64,000 nt of DNA from an uncultured Bacteroidota bacterium (GCA_903824785.1 CAIJYD010000078.1:163365-227364), one strand, 5' to 3'; counted from the first letter of the stretch, positions 8,602 through 17,415 are shown. Notes: generated by a model not told the origin, from the sequence alone. A program made the numbers and translations.

Positions 8602-9480
8602 TTAATTCCTCCTGTCGGCACCCCACATAAGCCTGTTTCTAAGGGTGCTGTAGAAATCGCGGCCATCAAGCATAACAGTTTTAAGTTTAACCGGTGCTTT
8701 TACGATATGCACCTCGCGACTGAAGGGCAATCTCTTCGATCTGAAATCACATGTTGCCAGATATTCAATGCTTCTCCCTTCCACTACCATCCGCAGCCTG
8801 CTTCTTCCTGAGAGGACAATAGGCCTGATAGTGAGGTTATGAGGAGATATCGGAGAGATAATTATACTCTCATCTTCCGGTGATAATATTGGCCCTCCGG
8901 CACTAAGGTTATAAGCGGTTGAGCCGGTTGCAGTAGAAACAATCAGTCCATCGGCCCAATAAGTATTGAGGTAAGTATCATCAACATAAACATTTATTGT
9001 TATCATGCTGAGATCAGCCTTTTGTATGGTTATCTCATTAAGTGCCGAGGATAAATTACCTTCAAATAATCCGGCCGGCCGGGATAACTGGAGCATACTT
9101 CTTTCAATTATTTTATATCCTCCATTACACAGTAAATCAATTGAATGGCTTATTTCATCAGCAGAAATATTTGCAAGAAAACCCATTCTTCCCGTATTTA
9201 CCCCTGCAATGGGAATTCCAAGGTCTTTTACCTTCAGAGCTGTTTCCAGGAATGTGCCATCACCACCAACACTAAAAACGAGGTCGGGTAATCCTGATAT
9301 TTCAGAAAGATCGTTGAACCGCTCTATCAATCCTTCTCCCGGACAGATTATGGAATCTTCCGATCTCTGATAGATCTGCATTTTTATTCCTCTTCTGCAA
9401 AACTCATTAACCAGCTTTATGACGCCTTCCCTGGTTCGGGCATTATTGTCTTTGCTGTAAATGGCAACTCTCTCCAGCAT
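8602..9480 (-). CDS. nadK: NAD kinase
   Basis: This enzyme phosphorylates NAD to NADP. The 292-aa protein has the diagnostic GGDGT motif at residues 72-76 (FSVGGDGTFLETA), the NTGRMGFLA segment, and the nucleotide-binding TGSTAYNLSAGGPIL motif around residue 190. Length and layout are typical of the bacterial family. It lies 6 bp downstream of the CBS-domain gene on the same strand, a pairing that is common in Bacteroidales, so the two are probably co-transcribed. Confidence 0.97.
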   Translation of the reverse strand: MLERVAIYSKDNNARTREGVIKLVNEFCRRGIKMQIYQRSEDSIICPGEGLIERFNDLSEISGLPDLVFSVGGDGTFLETALKVKDLGIPIAGVNTGRMGFLANISADEISHSIDLLCNGGYKIIERSMLQLSRPAGLFEGNLSSALNEITIQKADLSMITINVYVDDTYLNTYWADGLIVSTATGSTAYNLSAGGPILSPEDESIIISPISPHNLTIRPIVLSGRSRLRMVVEGRSIEYLATCDFRSKRLPFSREVHIVKAPVKLKTVMLDGRDFYSTLRNRLMWGADRRN

Positions 9481-9486
9481 ACTTTT

Positions 9487-10152
9487 TCAGATATTAAGAT
9501 ATTTCATAAGCAGGTCAAACCGTTCAGAATAGAAACGGTCCATTGAATCATTGTCTGTAACCCATGTTTTAACTTCATAATTGTATCGCTCAAATGTTCT
9601 GATTACCGATATCAGATCGCCTGTGTTTACTTTAAGCGTTACTTCAAGCTTTGTTGATTCAGGTGGTGAAGTTACATACATGCTCAATACTTTTACATTA
9701 TTGCTTTCAACTATCTGGGCGATCTGGGAAAGTGAATAGTCTCTTTCCACAAGTTCAATAACAATAATCCCTCCCGGCTGGTCCATTGAGGAGATACCGG
9801 CAATATGCCGGATAAGGTCGCTGGTTGTTATAACTCCTTTGAAATGGCTATCCGAATCCAGAACGGGAACCACCGATAGTTTAAGGCGCGATGCTATCCC
9901 TATTACTTCAAAGATATGCTGCTCCGAATTTACAAAGGGTTTAAACAAAGTAAGAGAATGATTCCCGATGGGCTCATCAGGCTTATTCATATCATAAATA
10001 TCTGCATCGGAAATAAGGCCCAGAAAATCCTGATCATTTACAATAGGAAGGTGGGATATCCTGAAAATTTCCATCCAGTTCAATGCAGCCTGACCCGAAT
10101 CGGACATTTTTAAAGAAGGTATTACCTCTGAAATTAAATCTTTAGCAACCAT
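9487..10152 (-). CDS. CBS-domain protein
   Basis: A 221-aa cytosolic protein with a CBS pair in the first ~130 residues (ISHLPIVNDQDFLGLISDADI, abridged, and LSVVPVLDSDSHFKGVITTS) and an ACT-like C-terminal part beginning IIVIELVERDYSLSQIAQI. CBS pairs usually sense adenine nucleotides, so a regulatory role is likely but its partner is unknown. ATG at 10152 is chosen; the only earlier start in frame is a TTG six codons upstream. It directly precedes nadK, which makes a link to nucleotide or NAD(P) status attractive but unproven. Confidence 0.8.
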   Translation of the reverse strand: MVAKDLISEVIPSLKMSDSGQAALNWMEIFRISHLPIVNDQDFLGLISDADIYDMNKPDEPIGNHSLTLFKPFVNSEQHIFEVIGIASRLKLSVVPVLDSDSHFKGVITTSDLIRHIAGISSMDQPGGIIVIELVERDYSLSQIAQIVESNNVKVLSMYVTSPPESTKLEVTLKVNTGDLISVIRTFERYNYEVKTWVTDNDSMDRFYSERFDLLMKYLNI

Positions 10153-10200
10153 ACCTGTTTTTATTTTCAACTAAAATAGTAAATAAAAAGCCAGTTTATG

Positions 10201-10208
10201 TAATTTTG
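10201..10208 (+). promoter_or_regulatory. -7 box upstream of pdxJ
   Basis: TAATTTTG followed by C, 41 bp before the pdxJ ATG, in the 96-bp gap between divergent genes. It fits TAnnTTTG; the -33 position is not TTTG. Confidence 0.35.
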
Positions 10209-10248
10209 CATCACATATTCAATACGGAAAATAATTACTTTTATTATA

Positions 10249-10962
10249 ATGACAAAGTTAAGTGTAAATATCAATAAGATTGCAACTTTGAGAAATGCAA
10301 GGGGAGGAAATATGCCAAATGTACTTACAGCTGCAATTAACTGCCAGCTTTTTGGTGCTGACGGCATCACGGTACACCCTCGTCCCGATGAGAGACATAT
10401 ACGATATAATGATGTCCTAGAGATAAGACCGATAATCACTACCGAATTCAATATTGAAGGATATCCCTCAAAAGAGTTTATTGCCCTTGTGCTTTCTGTG
10501 AAGCCCGATCAGGTTACCCTGGTTCCTGATGCCCATGATGCCATAACTTCAAATGCCGGTTGGGATACACTGAAATACAGGGCTCTGCTTACTGATATTG
10601 TCTCTGTATTCAGAAAGGAAGGTATAAGAACATCACTGTTTGTTGATACCAATCCTCTGAATATTGAAAATGCCGCCTTTACCGGAACTGACAGAGTGGA
10701 GCTTTATACCGAACCGTATGCCTCCGGATTCAGTCAGAACGCCATTGGTGCTATTGAATCGTTTATCAGAGCTGCGGAAATAGCACGCGAGGCAGGGCTC
10801 GGGCTTAATGCAGGGCACGATCTGAGCCTCGAGAATCTCAGATATTTTATTCAGTGTATTCCATGGATTGAGGAAGTTTCCATCGGTCATGCTCTTATCT
10901 CAGAGGCTCTTTATCTGGGCCTTGAGAACACAATACAGATGTACAAAAGGCAGTTAGCCTGA
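10249..10962 (+). CDS. pdxJ: Pyridoxine 5'-phosphate synthase
   Basis: PdxJ condenses 3-amino-2-oxopropyl phosphate with 1-deoxyxylulose 5-phosphate to make pyridoxine 5'-phosphate (DXP-dependent vitamin B6 pathway). The 237-aa TIM-barrel protein begins LSVNINKIATLRNARGG and has the active-site segments ITVHPRPDERHIRYNDV and LNAGHDLSLENL. Its stop overlaps the start of the downstream alpha/beta hydrolase by one base, so the two are translationally coupled. It is divergent from the CBS-nadK pair. Confidence 0.97.
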   Translation: MTKLSVNINKIATLRNARGGNMPNVLTAAINCQLFGADGITVHPRPDERHIRYNDVLEIRPIITTEFNIEGYPSKEFIALVLSVKPDQVTLVPDAHDAITSNAGWDTLKYRALLTDIVSVFRKEGIRTSLFVDTNPLNIENAAFTGTDRVELYTEPYASGFSQNAIGAIESFIRAAEIAREAGLGLNAGHDLSLENLRYFIQCIPWIEEVSIGHALISEALYLGLENTIQMYKRQLA

Positions 10963-11765
10963 TGAAACTTTTTTACAGGGAATATGGAAATGGCCCGCCA
11001 CTGATTATTCTGCATGGCCTGTACGGATCATCAGACAACTGGATTACAATAGCAAAGAACCTTGCCGAAATGTACACTGTTTATCTGCCTGATCAGAGAA
11101 ATCATGGTAACTCTTTCCACGACAATATTCACGACTATGAATCAATGCGTGCCGATCTGTTTGAATTAGCCGCTGAATTAAACCTTAAAAAGTTCTTTCT
11201 TGCCGGACACAGCATGGGAGGGAAAATTGCAATTTCTTTTGCCCTTAAATGGCCGGAGATGATTGAAGGACTCCTGATTGCCGATATCTCTCCCTTTGTA
11301 AATGAAACCTACGGAATTACCTTCTATAATGAGCATTATTCTATTCTTAAAGCTATTCTTTCAATTGACCTGTCACTCATTTCGTCGCGAAGAGAGGCTG
11401 AATCAGTCCTGCTGGAAAAAATTCCTTCTGAAAAGGTCAGAGGGTTCGTCCTTAAGAATCTGCATAGGATCTCCGGAAATAATTTTGCCTGGAAAATCAA
11501 TGCCGGGGCTCTGCTGAATAATCTTGAAAAGATAATGGCAGGGATTGACCGCCCCACAGATGCTGATGAACAAATTTCGGGATTTCCTGTGATATTTCTT
11601 AAGGGGGAAGATTCTGATCACCTTCCGTCCGGTGATTTCAGTGATATTCAGAGAGTATTCCCCTCAGCTGAATTTATCAATGTCCAGGGGGCAGGACACT
11701 GGATCCATTCCGACCGCCCGGATGAGGTTATTAAAAACCTGAAAAGATTATCTCCTGACAACTGA
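10962..11765 (+). CDS. Alpha/beta-fold hydrolase (YbfF-like esterase)
   Basis: A 267-aa cytosolic alpha/beta hydrolase. The oxyanion region LIILHGLYGSSDNW, the PDQRNHGNS segment and the nucleophile elbow AGHSMGGK (catalytic Ser) are visible, and the catalytic His is in GAGHWIHSDRP. The pattern resembles YbfF-type short-chain thioesterases. The substrate is unknown. Start and pdxJ stop overlap (TGATG), which implies one transcript. The gene abuts the exonuclease gene on the other strand with no spacer. Confidence 0.85.
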   Translation: MKLFYREYGNGPPLIILHGLYGSSDNWITIAKNLAEMYTVYLPDQRNHGNSFHDNIHDYESMRADLFELAAELNLKKFFLAGHSMGGKIAISFALKWPEMIEGLLIADISPFVNETYGITFYNEHYSILKAILSIDLSLISSRREAESVLLEKIPSEKVRGFVLKNLHRISGNNFAWKINAGALLNNLEKIMAGIDRPTDADEQISGFPVIFLKGEDSDHLPSGDFSDIQRVFPSAEFINVQGAGHWIHSDRPDEVIKNLKRLSPDN

Positions 11766-12491
11766 TTATGCAAAAGTTACAGATTCAATCCGGTCATCAC
11801 TTAAATCGGGCTGGTTCATAAAACGCAACAGAACCTGCGCAATTGCCAGAACATCTTTCTCGCAATAACGAACAATACGTTCAAGATTGTCCTCCTTATA
11901 ATAAATACCTGCAACCATACTTCCGTCAATATCGTCCTTTGGTGTAGGTATGCCAAGAACCGAAGTCAGCAGATCAAGTGAAGTATAGTTTTTATAGTCG
12001 CCGAATTTCCAGAGATCCATTGTGTCGAGATGCTTTATCTCCCAGGGCTTTTTACCTGCATTATCAAGAATACCGGGAATAACAAGCCGGTTGATTATCA
12101 TCCTGCGTGCAATATACGGGAAGTCGAATTCTTTTCCGTTATGGGCGCAGAGCAGAGCCTCTTTGTGAGAGCCGGAAAATTTTCCGAGCATGGTTGAAAA
12201 CTCAGAAAGAACAGCCTTTTCATCCTTTCCGTAAAATGATTTCAACCTGAAACTCATGGGATTTTTTTCTTTAACCATTCCAACGGAAATACAGATTATT
12301 TTGCCGAATTCAGAATAGATTCCTGCCCTTTCATAAACATCTGAAGAGGTTTGTTCTGCAGTTCTGAACTGTTTAGATTTCTTTTCCCACAGAACCTTCA
12401 TGGCCTGATCAAGATTGTCAGATGATGATTCTTCAGGAACAGTTTCAATATCAAGAAACAATACATCTTCTACCTTTATATTATCGAGCAT
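11766..12491 (-). CDS. PolB-like 3'-5' exonuclease (DEDDy type)
   Basis: A 241-aa stand-alone exonuclease domain. ExoI has Asp14 and Glu16 (LFLDIETVPE), ExoII has LLCAHNGKEFDFPYIARR and the Asp in HLDTMDLW, and the C-terminal ExoIII has YCEKDVLAIAQVLLRF. This fits the family annotated as predicted 3'-5' exonuclease related to the PolB proofreading domain. Its substrate in the cell is not known. It sits 4 bp downstream of udk on the same strand and meets the hydrolase gene tail to tail. Confidence 0.87.
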   Translation of the reverse strand: MLDNIKVEDVLFLDIETVPEESSSDNLDQAMKVLWEKKSKQFRTAEQTSSDVYERAGIYSEFGKIICISVGMVKEKNPMSFRLKSFYGKDEKAVLSEFSTMLGKFSGSHKEALLCAHNGKEFDFPYIARRMIINRLVIPGILDNAGKKPWEIKHLDTMDLWKFGDYKNYTSLDLLTSVLGIPTPKDDIDGSMVAGIYYKEDNLERIVRYCEKDVLAIAQVLLRFMNQPDLSDDRIESVTFA

Positions 12492-12495
12492 AACT

Positions 12496-13116
12496 TCAGG
12501 ATTTACTTTTTAATAAATGTTTTTCAATAATAGATATCAGAACTTCAATACCAACCTGATTCTCCCCCCCCCGTGGTATAATAATATCGGCATAACGTTT
12601 TGATGGTTCAATAAACTGCAGGTGAGACGGTTTCACAGTATCGTGGTATCTTTCAAGAACTGTAAGAACCGACCTGCCTCTCTCAATGATATCCCTGTTT
12701 ATAACGCGTCCAAGTCTGTCATCAGCATCTGCATCCACATAGACTTTAATATCCATCATATTACGTAATCCGACATCTGTCAGAATCAAAATCCCTTCAA
12801 TAAGGACTACCCGCGAAGGTTTAATTGTAATTGTATCTTTTGCCCTCAGACAAGTAAGATAGGAATAGATTGGCATTTCAACCGGTTTACCTTTTTTAAG
12901 CTGCTTCAGATGGTCAATAAGCAATCCGAATTCGACGGAATCGGGATGGTCAAAATTAATTTTCTGCCTCTCCTCAAGAGATATGTTGCTGTTATCCCTG
13001 TAATAGGAATCCTGTGGCATAACGATAACCTCGTCATTAGGAAATACTTCCATTACTTTTCTTACAACAGTCGTTTTTCCCGAACCAGTACCTCCGGCTA
13101 TTCCTACTATCAACAT
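12496..13116 (-). CDS. udk: Uridine kinase
   Basis: This enzyme phosphorylates uridine and cytidine to UMP and CMP in pyrimidine salvage. The 206-aa protein has the P-loop GIAGGTGSGKTT at residues 5-16, the QDSYY segment, the VLIEGILIL Walker B region, and the C-terminal ADIIIPRGGENQVGI. The RGGE codons contain a run of nine G (plus-strand C at 12564-12572), an uncommon homopolymer inside a coding region that could slip. The exonuclease gene follows after 4 bp, so the two likely form an operon. Confidence 0.96.
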   Translation of the reverse strand: MLIVGIAGGTGSGKTTVVRKVMEVFPNDEVIVMPQDSYYRDNSNISLEERQKINFDHPDSVEFGLLIDHLKQLKKGKPVEMPIYSYLTCLRAKDTITIKPSRVVLIEGILILTDVGLRNMMDIKVYVDADADDRLGRVINRDIIERGRSVLTVLERYHDTVKPSHLQFIEPSKRYADIIIPRGGENQVGIEVLISIIEKHLLKSKS

Positions 13117-13217
13117 AAATGTCTAATTTTGTAATATTATTTATCAAAAATAATAATTTGTATTGAATGACCGGCTAAAGTGCACTAAAGTTAGTGCTCT
13201 TCCATAAAAAAGATAAA

Positions 13218-14210
13218 ATGTCAGAACTATATCCACTAAAGTTTGAACCTGTAATAAAAGATAAGGTTTGGGGAGGAAAGGCCCTTGAGAAGCATTTCAG
13301 AAAAAATCCCGGAGGGCTTCCCAATATTGGTGAAAGCTGGGAATTATCGGCAGTTGCTGATAACCTTTCTGTAGTGAGTAACGGGTTTCTTGCAGGCAAC
13401 AACATTGAAGAGCTTATTGAAGTCTACCTTGGCGATATTACCGGTGATTCCGTTTACGAAAAGTTCGGTAATGAGTTCCCGCTTCTGATCAAGTTTATTG
13501 AAGCCAGGGAAGATCTCTCCATTCAGGTACATCCCAATGATCTCCTTGCGAAGAAGCGGCATCAGGCCTATGGAAAAACAGAGATGTGGTATATTCTTGA
13601 AAGTGATAAAGGGTCAAAAATTTATACAGGGTTCCATGAAGGTGTAACTAAAGAGATCTATGAAGAGGCTCTCAGAAATGGCAAAATCGCTGATATTCTT
13701 AATATTGAAATAGTTGAACCGGGAGATGCCTTCTTCACCCCGGCCGGCAGAATTCATGCCATCGGAGCAGGAATGGTTCTGGTTGAGATACAGCAGACTT
13801 CAGATATAACATACAGAATATCTGACTGGAACAGAAAGAGCCAGGATAATAACCCGCGAGAGCTGCATACAGAGCTGGCACTTGATGCCATCAATTTTTC
13901 TGAAACAGGCAAAAGTAAAATCAGTGCGAATCCGGAGCTCAACAAACCTGAAAATATTGTAAGCTGTGAATTTTTTAACACTGATATCATTCGTTTCAAC
14001 AAGTCAATAAAGAAAGATTATTTTTCTATTGACTCATTTGTTGTGTACATTTGCATAGAAGGTGAATTCTTAATCGGCTGGGATAATCAGACCGAGAAAG
14101 TATCAAAAGGCGAGACCGTTCTCTTGCCGGCAATGATAAAAGAGGTTGTTCTTGAACCTGTCGGAGAAGCCGTGCTGCTTGAGATTTTTATTGATAATGA
14201 AAATCTGTGA
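13218..14210 (+). CDS. manA: Mannose-6-phosphate isomerase, class I
   Basis: This zinc enzyme interconverts mannose 6-phosphate and fructose 6-phosphate, feeding GDP-mannose synthesis or mannose catabolism. With ATG at 13218 it is 330 aa; a GTG eight codons earlier is possible but less likely. Seen in the sequence are the N-terminal LKFEPVIKDKVWGGKAL, the first cupin metal motif IQVHPNDLLA with the following GKTEMWYIL, and the PAGRIHAIGAGMVLVEIQQT segment with the second His and the nearby Arg in DWNR. It heads a plus-strand run and overlaps no neighbour. Confidence 0.93.
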   Translation: MSELYPLKFEPVIKDKVWGGKALEKHFRKNPGGLPNIGESWELSAVADNLSVVSNGFLAGNNIEELIEVYLGDITGDSVYEKFGNEFPLLIKFIEAREDLSIQVHPNDLLAKKRHQAYGKTEMWYILESDKGSKIYTGFHEGVTKEIYEEALRNGKIADILNIEIVEPGDAFFTPAGRIHAIGAGMVLVEIQQTSDITYRISDWNRKSQDNNPRELHTELALDAINFSETGKSKISANPELNKPENIVSCEFFNTDIIRFNKSIKKDYFSIDSFVVYICIEGEFLIGWDNQTEKVSKGETVLLPAMIKEVVLEPVGEAVLLEIFIDNENL

Positions 14211-14272
14211 TGCAGAATAACAGGCAAATCGTGAAAGTAAAAAAGATAAAAGGAGAAAGTAAAAATCCAATC

Positions 14273-15043
14273 ATGAAAATAATTACCGGTTCACTTTTAG
14301 TTGTGGCATCAATTTTTCTTATTTACGGATGCAATGGAAAAGGTGCCGCAAAAAAGGAGATGCAGATTGCCGCTGAGACATCGGCAGTTTCCGATACAGG
14401 TTATACCGGGATTAAAAAATATATGAGCGGGAAGCTGCTTGTCAAGGAGGTAACCTTCAAAAATGGTGTCAGAGAAGGCTTAATGAAATCCTTTTACCAG
14501 ACCGGTGAGTTGCGTCAGTCATTCTGGTACAGGAATGGTTTAAGGGAGGATTCTGCAAAATGGTATTACATGGATGGCAGGGTTTTTCGTGCTACACCAT
14601 ATAAGAATGATACCATAAACGGGATTCAGCAACAATACTATACAAATGGCCTTATTAAAGCCCGGATAGGTTATCTGAAAGGATTGCGCACAACTGAATT
14701 TAAAGAGTATAAGAAAGATGGAAGCCTGATTATTGGTTATCCGGAACTGGTTGTTACCGTCCGGGACGACTATCGCACCAACGGAATATACAGAATAAAG
14801 CTGGAGCTGACAGAAAAATCCACTTCCGTAAAATTTTACCGCGGAGAGTTTCTGAAAGGCGTTTTTGATACCGTTCATTATAAAAGAATAAATACCATAA
14901 AAGGAACTGGCAATCTGGATCTCAGAAAAACAGGATCACCCAAACCAGGCTATGTCGGTGTAATAGCCGAGATCTTAACCAATTACGGGAATAACTATCT
15001 TGTATATAAAAAGATCGACCTCCCGTATAACGATCTTAATTAA
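14273..15043 (+). CDS. Lipoprotein with MORN-variant (YwqK-like) repeats
   Basis: With ATG at 14273 the product is a 256-aa predicted lipoprotein: a hydrophobic signal with lipobox IYGC at residues 17-20, then several MORN-variant repeats of the YwqK kind between about residues 45 and 150 (NGVREGLMKSFYQTGELRQS, WYYMDGRVFRATPYKNDTIN, YYTNGLIKARIGYLKGL). The C-terminal ~90 residues are strand-rich with no domain I recognise. An upstream ATG pair at 14207 overlaps the manA stop but would place 22 charged residues before the signal, so it was not chosen. Function unknown; probably anchored in the envelope. Confidence 0.75.
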   Translation: MKIITGSLLVVASIFLIYGCNGKGAAKKEMQIAAETSAVSDTGYTGIKKYMSGKLLVKEVTFKNGVREGLMKSFYQTGELRQSFWYRNGLREDSAKWYYMDGRVFRATPYKNDTINGIQQQYYTNGLIKARIGYLKGLRTTEFKEYKKDGSLIIGYPELVVTVRDDYRTNGIYRIKLELTEKSTSVKFYRGEFLKGVFDTVHYKRINTIKGTGNLDLRKTGSPKPGYVGVIAEILTNYGNNYLVYKKIDLPYNDLN

Positions 15044-15052
15044 AGAGTAAAT

Positions 15053-15661
15053 ATGATTATTCATTCAGCCGCCTTCATCAAGAGCAGCCCAACATTAAAA
15101 GAGTGTCCGCCCTCAGCAAGGCCTGAATTCGGATTTATCGGCCGTTCAAATGTTGGTAAATCTTCCCTGATAAATATGCTGACAGGCTGGTCGAAACTTG
15201 CAAAAACATCAGTTCAGCCCGGCAAGACAAGAACTATAAACCATTTCTCGGTTAATGAGAGCTGGTATCTTGTCGATCTCCCCGGTTATGGTTATGCCAA
15301 AGTACCTGTAAAGCTGCGAGAGAAATGGGTAAAAGCAACAGAGAACTACATTCTGAAAAGAGATAATCTGGTCAGCCTTTTTGTACTTCTCGATTCCCGG
15401 CATAAGCCTCAGCGGTCCGATCTTGAATTCATGGACTTTCTCGGCACAAATCAGATTCCATTTGCCAGAGTCTTCACAAAGAGCGACAAGCTTTCAAAGA
15501 GTGCAATCGAAGAATCAATTGCATTTTACGATTCTGAAATGCTTAAAAGCTGGGAATCGCTTCCTGTTTCTTTCATTTCATCAGCTGTTAAAGGTGTCGG
15601 CAGGGATGAGATACTGAACTATATTGAAGAATCTATTAACATTTTTTCAACTGCCACCTGA
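15053..15661 (+). CDS. engB: Ribosome biogenesis GTP-binding protein EngB/YsxC
   Basis: EngB is an essential GTPase that assists assembly of the large ribosomal subunit. The 202-aa protein shows G1 at residues 30-38 (GRSNVGKSS), the G2 region GKTRTINHF, G3 DLPGYGYAKVP and G4 TKSDK, plus the SSAVKGVGRDEI segment near the C-terminus. It begins 9 bp after the MORN lipoprotein gene and could be read from the same transcript. Length and motif spacing are normal for the family. Confidence 0.96.
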   Translation: MIIHSAAFIKSSPTLKECPPSARPEFGFIGRSNVGKSSLINMLTGWSKLAKTSVQPGKTRTINHFSVNESWYLVDLPGYGYAKVPVKLREKWVKATENYILKRDNLVSLFVLLDSRHKPQRSDLEFMDFLGTNQIPFARVFTKSDKLSKSAIEESIAFYDSEMLKSWESLPVSFISSAVKGVGRDEILNYIEESINIFSTAT

Positions 15662-15677
15662 TATCAGCAGATATTTC

Positions 15678-15685
15678 TAATTTTG
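15678..15685 (+). promoter_or_regulatory. -7 box upstream of prs
   Basis: TAATTTTG followed by C, 47 bp before the prs ATG, matching TAnnTTTG. No TTTG is present at the -33 position. Confidence 0.35.
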
Positions 15686-15731
15686 CATTCACAATTGGTT
15701 TATAAACTAATCAGCTAAATAATTTAGGAAA

Positions 15732-16670
15732 ATGTTCGGAACAGCACCAATGAAACTTTTTTCCTGCAGGGCTTCTCAACATCTGGCTCAGATGATTGCA
15801 GATAAACTGGGGATTGAACTTGGTAAAAGTTCAGTAACAAAATTCAGTGACGGAGAATTCCAACCCTGTTTTGATGAGTCGGTAAGAGGTTGCATGGTAT
15901 TTATTGTTCAGTCAACAAACCCTCCTGCCGATAATCTCTTCGAACTGCTTCTTATGATTGATGCAGCAAAAAGGGCTTCTGCATACAAAGTAATAGCTGT
16001 TATCCCCTATTATGGCTTTGCCCGTCAGGACAGAAAAGACAGACCAAGAGTATCAATCGGATCGAAATTATCGGCCGATCTGCTCAGTACTGCCGGTGTC
16101 GACAGAGTAATAACCATGGATCTCCATGCTGATCAGATACAGGGCTTCTTCAACGTACCTGTTGATCATCTTTTCGGTTCATCAATATTTGCACCATATA
16201 TTGAAAACCTGAAACTTAGTAACCTCTGCGTCTCAGCTCCTGATATGGGCGGATCAAAAAGGGCCAACGCTTACTCGAGGCACCTTCAGTCGGAAATTGT
16301 ATTGTGCTATAAGCTTCGCAAAAAACCAAATGTCATCGAAGAGATGTCAATAATAGGTGAAGTTGAAGGGAGGAATGTGGTAATTATTGATGATATGGTA
16401 GATACAGCCGGTACTCTTGCACTGGCAGCCGACATGATGAAGGAGAGAGGTGCTACCAGCATCAGGGCATTCGCGACACATCCCATTCTTTCAGGAAATG
16501 CTGTTGAAAGAATCAACGATTCTGCTATTGAGGAACTGGTTGTTAGTGACTCTGTTCCCTTTCTTAATTATTCAAGTAAGATAAAGGTCCTTTCAATTGC
16601 TGATATATTTGCCACAACTATTCATGCCGTGACTACTAATCAGTCAATTAGCACAAATTTTGTATTCTGA
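15732..16670 (+). CDS. prs: Ribose-phosphate pyrophosphokinase
   Basis: PRPP synthetase makes 5-phosphoribosyl 1-diphosphate from ribose 5-phosphate and ATP for nucleotide, His and Trp synthesis. The 312-aa protein has KFSDGEFQPCFDESVRG, VIPYYGFARQDRKDRPR, the flexible loop region, DLHADQIQGFFNVPVDHLF and the PRPP-binding loop VVIIDDMVDTAGTL. The 3' end of the gene contains the -33 box of the rplY promoter. Confidence 0.97.
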   Translation: MFGTAPMKLFSCRASQHLAQMIADKLGIELGKSSVTKFSDGEFQPCFDESVRGCMVFIVQSTNPPADNLFELLLMIDAAKRASAYKVIAVIPYYGFARQDRKDRPRVSIGSKLSADLLSTAGVDRVITMDLHADQIQGFFNVPVDHLFGSSIFAPYIENLKLSNLCVSAPDMGGSKRANAYSRHLQSEIVLCYKLRKKPNVIEEMSIIGEVEGRNVVIIDDMVDTAGTLALAADMMKERGATSIRAFATHPILSGNAVERINDSAIEELVVSDSVPFLNYSSKIKVLSIADIFATTIHAVTTNQSISTNFVF

Positions 16671-16689
16671 TTCCTTTGTTCTATATTTG
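16659..16689 (+). promoter_or_regulatory. Perfect Bacteroidetes-type promoter of rplY
   Basis: TTTG at 16659-16662, exactly 19 bp, then TATATTTG at 16682-16689 followed by C. This matches the consensus TTTG-N19-TAnnTTTG at every defined position. The -33 box lies inside the last codons of prs. Transcription should start near 16696, giving an rplY leader of roughly 80 nt. Confidence 0.8.
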
Positions 16690-16722
16690 CACGCCAATTT
16701 TTTTATTAATGTCAAACGTGTA

Positions 16723-16770
16723 ATGGGGAGTTATCGTGAGGATAACTTTTAGTAGCACAATAACTTTTAG
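16723..16770 (+). promoter_or_regulatory. rplY leader: hairpin, short upstream reading frame and direct repeat
   Basis: The leader contains a 7-bp hairpin AGTTATC (16729-16735) / GATAACT (16741-16747) with a GTGAG loop. An ATG at 16723 opens a nine-codon frame (MGSYREDNF) that spans the hairpin and stops at 16752. The 11-base word ATAACTTTTAG occurs twice, at 16742-16752 and 16760-16770. Together these could form a translational or autoregulatory control element; this is inference. Confidence 0.4.
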
Positions 16771-16774
16771 ACAA

Positions 16775-17386
16775 ATGAAAACTATAGAGATTAATGGATT
16801 ATTCAGAACAGAACTCGGAAAGAAAAGCTCAAAACTGATCAGAAAAATAGGGAATGTACCCTGTGTCATTTACGGAAAGGAAAAAAACATTCATTTCCAT
16901 ACACATGAAAACAATTTCAAAAGTCTTGTTTTTACTCCCAATGCACACCTGGTAAAACTGATAATAGAAGATAAAGAATATAAAGTTGTACTGAAAGATA
17001 TGCAGTTCCACCCTGTTAAGGATAATATCTTACATGCCGACTTTATTGAGATATTTGACAATAAACCTGTTATCATTAACATCCCGATTAAAGTTTCAGG
17101 CGATTCAGTGGGTGTTATAGCCGGTGGAAAATTAAGTATCAAAAAAAGGAATCTTAAGGTAAAAGGGTTAGCAAATGACCTTCCTGAATTTCTTGCAATT
17201 GATATCACCAACTTAAAAATTCACGAAGGTGTAAAAGTTGGCGATTTATCGTATGACAAAATAGAATTACTTGATATGAAAAAATCAATGGTTCTTTCAA
17301 TTGCCACATCGAGGGTTGCTTCGAAAACCGATGCTGAAGTTGCAGCTGAAGGAACAGGAGCAGCAGCAACACCGGCAGGAGCATAA
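16775..17386 (+). CDS. rplY: 50S ribosomal protein L25 (CTC/TL5 form)
   Basis: L25 binds 5S rRNA in the large ribosomal subunit. With ATG at 16775 it is 203 aa: the N-terminal L25 domain (MKTIEINGLFRTELGKKSS minus end, NVPCVIYGKEKNIHFH, VVLKDMQFHPVKDNILHADF), the C-terminal TL5/CTC domain from about residue 95, and an alanine/glycine-rich tail. A GTG-started extension to 16736 would begin in the leader hairpin and was not used. It has a consensus promoter and is followed by pth after 29 bp, the common rplY-pth pair. Confidence 0.96.
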   Translation: MKTIEINGLFRTELGKKSSKLIRKIGNVPCVIYGKEKNIHFHTHENNFKSLVFTPNAHLVKLIIEDKEYKVVLKDMQFHPVKDNILHADFIEIFDNKPVIINIPIKVSGDSVGVIAGGKLSIKKRNLKVKGLANDLPEFLAIDITNLKIHEGVKVGDLSYDKIELLDMKKSMVLSIATSRVASKTDAEVAAEGTGAAATPAGA

Positions 17387-17415
17387 CCAATTATTGTTAA
17401 CAACAATCAGACTTG

